A stretch of 64,000 nt of DNA from Streptomyces sp. GS7 (lineage in GTDB: Bacteria; Actinomycetota; Actinomycetes; Streptomycetales; Streptomycetaceae): contig NZ_CP047146.1 of NCBI RefSeq assembly GCF_009834125.1, forward strand, positions 9,003,184 to 9,067,183, read 5' to 3'. The notes under the pieces were generated by a model. It was not told the DNA's origin and searched no databases. It saw nothing but the letters and a program-made list of their open reading frames with translations. Shown piece by piece: positions 16,517 to 23,543 of this stretch (position 1 is its first letter; each line of letters begins with the position of its first letter). The translations under genes and the position numbers were made by a program.

Positions 16517-17212
16517 TCAACACCCCAGCGCGACCGCCCCGATCACCTCTCCAAGCGCGGTCTGTTCCTCCTCGGGGAGCCAGCGTGCCGCATGCACCAT
16601 GTGCAGCGCGCTCCGCAGTCGCACCCGGTCCTCGTCGGTCCCGAGATAGCCCAGGTACGCCGGGAGCGTCAGCCCCAGTGCCTTGAGATCGCCGCGCGCA
16701 CACCACCGTGAGAACAGCTCCCGGACCGGCTCCTCGACGCCGTCGTCGAGGCCCCACCGCCCTGCGGCCTCCCGGTCCCCGTCGGCTGCCGCCGCAGCCG
16801 ACGTCTCCCGCAAGCCGTCCGCGATCGCGAATCGGTTCCAGTCGCCGTACTCCCCCTGCGGCGCATCGGCCACCCGCTCCGCGGCACGGGCGAAATACGC
16901 ATGAGCCGAGGCCAGTTGACCGAGTTCTCGGTGCGCCTCCCCCATGTTCACGTACAGCGACGGGTAGAAGCCCCGCACCCGCTCGTCCCCCACCAGATCG
17001 GCGCGGTCCAGACACTCCTGGTTCCAGCGGAGCGTCTCCTCGGGCGAGTTCTGATGCCGCGCGAGATAGTGCGCCGCGATGCACGCCTCATAGTCGTCGC
17101 GGGCGCTGCCCCAGGCTCGCTGGAACAGTCCGAGCGCCGCCTCGGGACGCCCCTCCGCCTCGGCCTGCATACCCGCTACGCACAACCGCACCACCTGCAG
17201 CTCCGGATCCAT
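16517..17212 (-). CDS. Tetratricopeptide-like protein of unknown function
   Basis: A 231-residue, acidic, helix-rich protein. It has TPR-type spacing of small and aromatic residues in EGRPEAALGLFQRAWGSARDDYEACIAAHYLARH and VNMGEAHRELGQLASAHAYFARAAERV, so it is probably an alpha-solenoid adaptor. I choose ATG 17212, which follows AGGGGAGT closely; in-frame starts further up would run into the spacer. It begins 64 bp after the MerR-clamp gene on the same strand and is probably cotranscribed with it. No enzymatic motif is seen. Confidence 0.7.
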   Translation of the reverse strand: MDPELQVVRLCVAGMQAEAEGRPEAALGLFQRAWGSARDDYEACIAAHYLARHQNSPEETLRWNQECLDRADLVGDERVRGFYPSLYVNMGEAHRELGQLASAHAYFARAAERVADAPQGEYGDWNRFAIADGLRETSAAAAADGDREAAGRWGLDDGVEEPVRELFSRWCARGDLKALGLTLPAYLGYLGTDEDRVRLRSALHMVHAARWLPEEEQTALGEVIGAVALGC

Positions 17213-17275
17213 GCGCCCACTCCCCTCATCGCCCATCAGCCATCCCGCCCCGCCTGCCGCCGTTCCCACCGGCCA

Positions 17276-18454
17276 TCAGCCACGGGTACCTGCACGTACC
17301 GGCATCACCAACGTCGTGAAACTCCCCTGATCCGCGGAACGGACCACGACGGGCCGGTCCGCCGCAGCGATCTCCAGCAGCACATCGGGCCCCACTCCGG
17401 CCTCCAGGACCGGCACGAACATCGCCGAATCGAAGGCAATCCGCATCCCCGGCCCCGTGCGGACCACTCGCAGCCGCACGGGCTCCCGGTCGCCGCCCGC
17501 CACCTCCAGCACCTGTGCCCCCTCGGACTGCACGCCAACGTCGGTGTCCGCCGCGCCCATGCCGGATGTCAGCGACACCACTCCGCTCCGACCGGCCACC
17601 GCGTCCCGCAGCCCGGCCCGGTCCACGACGAGCCGGTGCCGTCCGGCCTCAAGTCCTGCCACCATCAGCCGGTAGTCCGGAAACTCCCCGGGATCCGCCA
17701 CCCCGTTCGTCCCGCAGCCATGGGCCCACTGCGCGATGTCCCCGCGCTCCCCGCCGCTCCGCATCCGGAGCGACACCGCAGCCCGCGTGTCCGCCCCGGG
17801 GCCGCACTCCATCTCGACGGCCACCTGACGCACGGCCCACTCGGCCAGCCTCTGTGCCGCCTCCGCGGTGATCAGTACCCGCCGCGCGCCCCCTTCGAAG
17901 ACCTCCGGCCGCAGCACCCGCACCGCCATCCGGTAGCGATCCGTGGCCACCAACCGCGCCTCACCATCGGCGAGTTCGAGCAGCAGGCAGCCCAGCACCG
18001 GGAACTGCTCCCGCGCTGCGCCGGCCGCCGCCGCGGGCACCACCTGCCGCACCGCACTGGCGAGTTCGGGACCGCCGACCCGGGCCCGCACCCGGTCACC
18101 GCGATCCACCGGCTCCCCGGGCGCCTCCTGGAGGAACCTCTCGACCACCGCCCGCGCCTCGTCCGCCGCCCGCCGGGTGCGCTCCAGGTGAGCCCACAGT
18201 ACGCCCCGGGCCGCATCGTCGGGTCCGTCCAGCACGACCTCGACGTCCGTCAACGGCAGCCCCGCCGCACGCAGTTGCCGCAGCCGCACCGCCCGGGCGA
18301 TCTGCCCGCCGGCGTAGCGCCGGTACCCCGTCGCCGCATCCACTCGTGCCGGGCGCAGCACCCCGCAGTCGTCGTAGAACCGCAGCGCGCTCGGCGCCAG
18401 CCCCACCCGCCGGCCGAACGCGCCGATGCTCAACAGTTCCCCGGTGTCATCCAT
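17276..18454 (-). CDS. MerR-type DNA-binding domain fused to a DnaN-like sliding-clamp domain
   Basis: A 392-residue protein. Residues 7-75 are a MerR winged helix (LSIGAFGRRVGLAPSALRFYDDCG, then GYRRYAGGQIARAVRLRQLRAAG). From about residue 125 on, the sequence follows the DNA polymerase III beta clamp: LLLEL then RLVATDRYRMAVR, FPDYRLMV, a third-domain strand IAFDSAMFVPVLEA and the closing LVMPVRAG, which corresponds to the clamp C-terminus YLLMPVRL. It may use the clamp-like fold as a sensor domain or to contact replication proteins. A MerR-type promoter with 19-bp spacer lies directly upstream, suggesting autoregulation. Confidence 0.85.
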   Translation of the reverse strand: MDDTGELLSIGAFGRRVGLAPSALRFYDDCGVLRPARVDAATGYRRYAGGQIARAVRLRQLRAAGLPLTDVEVVLDGPDDAARGVLWAHLERTRRAADEARAVVERFLQEAPGEPVDRGDRVRARVGGPELASAVRQVVPAAAAGAAREQFPVLGCLLLELADGEARLVATDRYRMAVRVLRPEVFEGGARRVLITAEAAQRLAEWAVRQVAVEMECGPGADTRAAVSLRMRSGGERGDIAQWAHGCGTNGVADPGEFPDYRLMVAGLEAGRHRLVVDRAGLRDAVAGRSGVVSLTSGMGAADTDVGVQSEGAQVLEVAGGDREPVRLRVVRTGPGMRIAFDSAMFVPVLEAGVGPDVLLEIAAADRPVVVRSADQGSFTTLVMPVRAGTRG

Positions 18455-18461
18455 GACCGCG

Positions 18462-18492
18462 ATTGTCGAGCTTCAGGCAACATGAAGGTCAA
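18462..18492 (-). promoter_or_regulatory. MerR-type promoter and operator of the MerR-clamp gene
   Basis: On the minus strand, TTGACC (18492-18487) and GACAAT (18467-18462) are separated by exactly 19 bp. An inverted repeat GACCTTCA / TGAAGCTC (18468-18490, 7 of 8 positions paired) fills the spacer. The 19-bp spacing with a central dyad is the hallmark of MerR-regulated promoters. The start codon at 18454 is 7 nt past the -10, so the transcript would be leaderless. Confidence 0.7.
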
Positions 18493-18967
18493 ACCGCATG
18501 CCGCCCCGGCCCGGCGCCGGTCACAGCCACCCGGGACCCGCCTCGCCTCTCTCCTGTCCCGCAGGCCGGTAGCGGGCCGGCGTCCCCAGCGCGCCAGTGC
18601 GCTGCCCGAGGAACAACCGATATCAGGGGATCGTGCACCGCGGAGAGTCCGGGAGGAGACGTCCGCCGGTGGTCTCACCGGCCCCCACGGGTCACCGCTG
18701 GCGGCGGTCCGGATCCATCCTCCTGAAGCGGGCCGACGGCGGCCGTATTCGTCAACCTCCCTGTTCCGTGAGCACACGCATCCCGCGCGGTGTGACGGTA
18801 GCGGCGTGACGCCAACAACCCGCCACGGCGGGGGCAATGGGTTTTCCGTACGGAACGGACGCGGAAACAGCCAGAAGGGCAGAGCGCACGAGAGGAGACC
18901 CGAGAGGGCCTGTAGGATCTCGCGATTCGCGTCATAGAGCATCGCTATGACCTGCGGCTCTTGAAGC
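18493..18967. other. Intergenic region between the MerR-clamp promoter and the transposon end
   Basis: About 475 bp with no supportable gene; frames on both strands lack recognisable products. A 12-bp palindrome TTCCGTACGGAA lies at 18844-18855. The stretch may be partly remnant sequence from the transposon insertion. Confidence 0.4.
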
Positions 18968-18968
18968 T

Positions 18969-19012
18969 GTCTCACGTCATGTCATGGCGAGTTCGTCTCA
19001 GGAAACGTGTCA
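18969..19012 (+). repeat. Left-end transposase-site repeats
   Basis: Two direct copies of the same pattern: GTCTCA-CGTC-ATGTCA (18969-18984) and GTCTCA-GGAAAC-GTGTCA (18995-19012), 26 bp apart. Repeated short sites at the ends are where TnsB-type transposases bind. Confidence 0.55.
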
Positions 19013-19019
19013 TTTCCTC

Positions 19020-19050
19020 GGGTGCAGGCCGAGGTCTTTGGCCTGCACCC
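19020..19050. terminator. Hairpin terminator after the VanX-like gene
   Basis: An 11-bp perfect stem (19020-19030 with 19040-19050) with a 9-nt loop, just past the stop of the minus-strand peptidase gene. Confidence 0.6.
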
Positions 19051-19092
19051 AGGGCGACTACTTATGGTTCGGGGCCTTCGTGAGGTCTGCGG

Positions 19093-19749
19093 TCAGTCGA
19101 GTTCCCTGGGTCCGTAGTGGGCGACTGCCGCTCCTGTCTGCAAGGCCCAGTAGCGGTCTCCGTATGACCAGTGCCACCACTCTGTGGGGTAGTTGACCAG
19201 GCCAGCAGCGGTTAGCGCAGTACTCAGGATGTCCCGATAGGAGCGAGCCTCGTCGCTGATGTTGTCGGCCTGCGTGTAACAAGCGCCCGCGCTCTCCTCC
19301 GGGGAGGCGTTCATGCGAGTGCCCATGTCAAGCTCGCGCCCATCGTCGTCAGCGAGCGTCAGGTCGACAGCTGCCCCGGCGCTGTGCGGTGCAATCTCGG
19401 GCGGGGACACGTAGCGGCTGGCTGCTGACCGGACTTGCTCAGCAGCCCACTCCGGGTGCCCGGCTCGCAGTTGGGCTGCGTACTCGTCGAAGTAGTGACG
19501 TTGAAGGGACGGCGGGCGATACCCCTCGACGAACAGCAACCGCATCCCTTGAGGCAGCTGTGCCTGTGCTTTGAGGAGCCGATCGAGCACTCCTTCCCGC
19601 AGGTGTGCGAAGGCGCCAGCGGAGTCCTGCCACTTGCGCTCGTCGACCAGCAGGGGGCTGCCTCGTCGCACATCCACGAGCCGTTCACCGCACTCCTGGA
19701 CAGGCACGGCTGCGACCTTCGGGTCGGACATCAGAACGATCTCAGTCAT
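19093..19749 (-). CDS. D-Ala-D-Ala dipeptidase (VanX-like, peptidase M15D)
   Basis: A 218-residue zinc dipeptidase-like protein. The M15D signature is complete: His122 and Asp129 in PHSAGAAVDLTL, the catalytic Glu190 and third zinc ligand His193 in TEWWHWSYGD, and the FVEGYRPP strand with the transition-state Arg78. Family members cleave D-alanyl-D-alanine; VanX does so in glycopeptide resistance, others recycle it. No vanH or vanA ligase is beside it, so resistance cannot be claimed. It sits between the transposon's left end and tniQ, 8 bp after tniQ's stop, so it looks like cargo read from the same operon. ATG at 19749. Confidence 0.85.
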   Translation of the reverse strand: MTEIVLMSDPKVAAVPVQECGERLVDVRRGSPLLVDERKWQDSAGAFAHLREGVLDRLLKAQAQLPQGMRLLFVEGYRPPSLQRHYFDEYAAQLRAGHPEWAAEQVRSAASRYVSPPEIAPHSAGAAVDLTLADDDGRELDMGTRMNASPEESAGACYTQADNISDEARSYRDILSTALTAAGLVNYPTEWWHWSYGDRYWALQTGAAVAHYGPRELD

Positions 19750-19756
19750 GAAGCGA

Positions 19757-22423
19757 TCATCTCCTGGCCCTGCGCTTGCCTTCAGCCGGGATCTTCTGGG
19801 CGGCTGCGGCAACGCGTTTCCCGAATCGGGTCAGTTTCATGGCCGTGCCGCGTTCGGCTCGTCCGAAGAGGGGTTGTCCGAGGTCCGCTTCGAGGCGGTT
19901 GATCTGGATCACTAGGGTGGATTGGTGGATGCCGAGGTCTCGGGCTGCTTCGGTGAGGGTGGGATAGGACCGGGCTGCCAGGAACCGCGAAAGCCGCTGC
20001 CGTGCGAATGAACCGGTGAGGGCTTTGCGGAGGATGGCGGGGAGAGCGTCGGCTTCGTCGGCGGTGCGGAGGGCGGTGTGGTGGCTGGCTCCGCCGCGTG
20101 GCCGGAGGGGGATGTTGTGGGTGTGGGCCCAGCGGGCCATGTTCGCGGTGCTCATGCCGGTTTCGCGGGCGAGGTCAGGCAGAGTTCGGCGGCGGTGGAC
20201 GTACTGCTCGATGAGCCAGTGCCGTTCGATGGCGCCGCGACGCTTGTAGTCCTGCGGGCCGTCGCAGAGCGGGATGCCGTACTCATGGACGAGATCGGTC
20301 AGCACTCTGCGAGAAAAGCCCGTGAGGCTGGTGATCTGCTGGAGGGACCGGTGTTCGTCGAGGTAGAGCTGAGTGAAGCGCTCTGCCGGGACGGCTTGCC
20401 GGGCTTGCTGCCGGATGCGGCCAGTGGCTCTGGCGGTGTTCTTCGTCAGCGGGGATGCGGGGGCTGGGTGTTCGTCGAGGACATGCCGGATGGCCTCGAC
20501 GGTCGTGCCCAGGGCCTGGGCGGCGTGCTGAACGGGGTGCTTGCGTCCTCGGACGATCTGGTGCAGGCGGGGTAGGTCGACGTGCGCCGGGTCGGGTCCG
20601 GGAAGGGAGAGTCCGGCCAACAGGGCGGTGGGAGGTTGCCAGGTCACGGGCTCGTCGTGGATGTGGTGTGAAGCCAGGAAGTTGAGGGCTTCCTGCTGGA
20701 GGGCGTGTGCGAGTTCGGGGGTCTGAAGCGCGGTGAAGCACAAGGACGTCGCCCGGAACTCTGCGCTGTCGAGTCCGCCCAGATCGTCGGGGACGGACTC
20801 AGCGGGCAAGCCGCTGAGGCGCCGGGAGAGTTGGCTGCGGGCGATGCGTTCGCGTCGGCCTGTCCCCGGCGGTGTTCCGGTGCGGCGGCAGATCTCCAGC
20901 CAGCGGTCGCGGGGAAACAGGCCGGTGTAGTCCAGGAGTCGGCGCCGGCCGTAGTCGATGGGTGTGTCGTCGGCGTCGAGGTGGTCGGCGAGCCGGTCCA
21001 GGGCGGTAACGATGTCCGGCCATTGCGGAAGGTCGTCGAGTTCCTGGAGGAGGCGTGAGATCTCAATGCCGTCGACGACGTCGCCAACCAGCCCGGGGGC
21101 CTGGTCCAGGGAGGTGCGGCTGTCGGGGATCAGCAGCAGGGCGGCGAGGACGGGGGTCAGGGTCCGTGCATGGATTCCTTCGGGCGGTGTGAGCCGGACC
21201 GTCCAGGACGGCCAGAACATCGTGGGGATCTTCCTGGCTCTCTGCTCGATGTCCCGGGTGGTCCTTGCCGGTCGGCGGGGAGTCTCGGTCGTGGTGCGGT
21301 AGCGGAGGTGCTCGCTGGGGCGGAGGGAAGCGGCGAGGGCGGCCAGGTGCATGGACTGCAGCACTGGGCTGATGCCGCGGCCCCAGTCGTCGATGCTGGT
21401 CGCCGAGACCTGCCTTAGTTCCTCGCGTACTTCTTCCAGAAGACCGCGCAGGGCCTCACCGGCCGGATGGATTCCTGGCTGTTCCAAGATGCCCAGGGCC
21501 ATAGTGACCGCGACGGCGGCATCCGCGGCTCGGGGTGGGGCCATGAACCCCGGACGGTCCGCCGCCTGTTCGGTGTTCGGAGAGACCTGCTCGGTGGCGA
21601 GGTGCGCTTCTGCGATGTCGGCCGGTATCTGTTCCCGCAGGACGGCGGCGGGAAGGTCGCTCAGGACACGGATGCCCAGGGCCCGGATGTCGGCCAGCAC
21701 CGCCATTGCCGGCTGAGGATCGGCCCGGTAGGGACCGAAGGCAGCCGCTTCCATTTCGATGATCTCCATCACCCGGTCTTGCGCTGCGAGAACCGGATGG
21801 CCAAGAGGCAGGAGAAGCGTCGACGCGCGGGGCAGATCGGCGCCGCAGCCCGCCGAAACCGGACCGCCGGGGCGGATCGGCGGATTGCCGCAGAGTTCAG
21901 GTCGGGGGACAGACCGGCCGGAGCAGGGCCGCTGCCGTGGAACCCGCCCGCAGTGCGGGCAACGGTCCCCCAGCAGTCGGCGGTGCCGGGTGCAGGCGAA
22001 GGAAAAACCGAGCCTCCAGGACAATTGCCAGCGTCCACCGCTGGAGTGGAGGCAGTCGGGGCAGAACCGGGATCCCCGTCCGCGTCCCCATAGGACATGC
22101 CGTGACACGGCCCGGCCTCCGGGACTCAGCTGCAGGGCTCGTCCGTCATAGTGCGCCAGAGTCAGGGCAGTGATCGCCTCCGGGGCCGTGCCGGTGGCGT
22201 GCGCGACGGCAGCGGTCAACCGCTCGTCGAGGGTGATCGTCCAGTCCGTCGGGATGCCCCGGAACTGGTTTCCGGCGCGTTGCCGGACCGGGAAACCGAA
22301 GTGCAGCAGGACATCACCGAGCATGGTGTCCATCCGTCTGGCCATCGCTTCCAGCCAGGAGTCCAGGGCCTCGCCGGGCAGTGGCGGCATCCGGATCGGC
22401 AGGGTGCGGGCCGGCGCTCTCAT
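19757..22423 (-). CDS. tniQ: TniQ-family transposon target-site protein with C-terminal LysR-type winged helix
   Basis: An 888-residue protein, apparently intact. The N-terminal TniQ domain starts LPIRMPPLPGEALDSWLEAMARR and carries zinc-binding cysteines in FCPDCLHS, FACTRHRRLL and DRCPHCGRV (about residues 120-160). Middle regions hold repeated helix-turn-helix segments (TSLTGFSRRVLTDLVHEYGIP and ETGMSTANMARWAHTHNIP). The last 70 residues, LTEAARDLGIHQSTLVIQINRLEADLGQPLFGR, are a LysR-type winged helix. TniQ/TnsD proteins select the target DNA for Tn7-like elements. Its ATG overlaps the tniB stop (ATGA). Confidence 0.88.
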   Translation of the reverse strand: MRAPARTLPIRMPPLPGEALDSWLEAMARRMDTMLGDVLLHFGFPVRQRAGNQFRGIPTDWTITLDERLTAAVAHATGTAPEAITALTLAHYDGRALQLSPGGRAVSRHVLWGRGRGSRFCPDCLHSSGGRWQLSWRLGFSFACTRHRRLLGDRCPHCGRVPRQRPCSGRSVPRPELCGNPPIRPGGPVSAGCGADLPRASTLLLPLGHPVLAAQDRVMEIIEMEAAAFGPYRADPQPAMAVLADIRALGIRVLSDLPAAVLREQIPADIAEAHLATEQVSPNTEQAADRPGFMAPPRAADAAVAVTMALGILEQPGIHPAGEALRGLLEEVREELRQVSATSIDDWGRGISPVLQSMHLAALAASLRPSEHLRYRTTTETPRRPARTTRDIEQRARKIPTMFWPSWTVRLTPPEGIHARTLTPVLAALLLIPDSRTSLDQAPGLVGDVVDGIEISRLLQELDDLPQWPDIVTALDRLADHLDADDTPIDYGRRRLLDYTGLFPRDRWLEICRRTGTPPGTGRRERIARSQLSRRLSGLPAESVPDDLGGLDSAEFRATSLCFTALQTPELAHALQQEALNFLASHHIHDEPVTWQPPTALLAGLSLPGPDPAHVDLPRLHQIVRGRKHPVQHAAQALGTTVEAIRHVLDEHPAPASPLTKNTARATGRIRQQARQAVPAERFTQLYLDEHRSLQQITSLTGFSRRVLTDLVHEYGIPLCDGPQDYKRRGAIERHWLIEQYVHRRRTLPDLARETGMSTANMARWAHTHNIPLRPRGGASHHTALRTADEADALPAILRKALTGSFARQRLSRFLAARSYPTLTEAARDLGIHQSTLVIQINRLEADLGQPLFGRAERGTAMKLTRFGKRVAAAAQKIPAEGKRRARR

Positions 22424-23543
22424 GCGGCTCGTCGGCCCCGGGACCGCGGACGGCTGGTCAGCCGCTTCTTCTCCAGCGCGGCCTGAAGTTCGAGGCGGGC
22501 CGCCTCGGACGCCTCATCGTTCTTCACCCGGTCCATCAGCTCCTGGTCCAGCCGTTCAGCGCCGGTGCGGACCGCCCGCTGACAACCGCGGTTGATCAGC
22601 GTCATCAGCGAGCCGATGTGCCCGGTGCTGCGGGCGAAGAGGTAGTCCGACAGGTCGTCCGCGATCATTCCCGGGTGCTTGTCGGTGAGCACGACACGTT
22701 GTTCCAGGGCCAGCAGCATCTGCCGCCATTCCCGTCGCCCGGCCTCCGTATCAATGGTGAACGGGCGAAGCCCGAGGCGGGTGGTGCGGCGGCCGGTCTG
22801 GGCCAGAGCGGTGTCACGCCCGTTCGTTCCCTCGCCGAACAGGCCCTTCTCCGCGAGCTCGACCCCCACCAACAGCAACGTCACCGGGAACTCGTTGGCG
22901 ATCCACTTCAGGTGATTACTCACCTCGATGCCGCTCTTCTGTCCCCATTTCATTTCAGGAAGTGCAGATCGTCCAGAACAACCAGTTGGACATCGCAGGA
23001 CAACACGCAGTCCAGCACCCGCCGTCCGAACTGAGCAGTGGTGCCCCGCCCCTGTCCAGGGTGGCCGAAGAACTCCAGCATGGCCCGGTTGAGGTCCTTC
23101 ATCCCGGTGTTCCCGGTCAGCCCGACCCGGCAGACGGGAATCCGCTCGTGCCCCTGGCTCGTGAACGGACCCGACTCCGCGATCTGCCGCTGATGGAAGT
23201 CACGGGCGAAGGCCAGCACCGAGGTCGTCCTGCCCAGCCCCGGGAACGCGTCGACGGCCACCGCCCCCTTGGCCTTGTCACCGTCCTGCTCGTTGCTGTC
23301 GACGATGTCCCACAAGTCCTCGTGGAGCTCGGCCAGTTGCGGTGTCTTGACCGGGCCGATGTTCGCGTGCCACTTCCGGCGCTGCCGGTCGTAGTCCGCC
23401 CGTGCCTGCGTGGCCAGGGACTTCAGCTGCTTGTAGGTCAGCAGATCGGGCCGACTGCGGCGAGGGCTCTCAGCGAACGCCTTGAAGTCCTCCTTCCGCG
23501 ACAGGGCGAGATTGTCCGGCTCCGGAACACTGTCCTCGCTCAC
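22420..23543 (-). pseudogene. tniB: tniB (TnsC-like AAA ATPase) broken by a 5-bp duplication
   Basis: Two frames make up one protein. The first (GTG 23543 to TGA 22950, 197 codons) runs through Walker A and Walker B (VQLVVLDDLHFLK) and stops. The second (22953 to 22420, 177 codons) continues at once with KWGQKSGIEVSNHLKWIANEFPVTLLLVG. At the junction the coding strand reads CTGAAATGAAATGGGG; deleting one of the two TGAAA copies restores a continuous reading LHFLKWGQKSG. Walker A is also altered, FPGLGRTTS, with Arg where Lys is normal. The second frame has an ATG at the junction, so split translation is possible but the ATPase is probably dead. Confidence 0.82.

Noticed and set aside
18430..18975. 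181-codon minus frame upstream of the MerR-clamp gene
   Set aside because: No recognisable domain; it overlaps the MerR promoter, and its starting codons fall at the transposon boundary.
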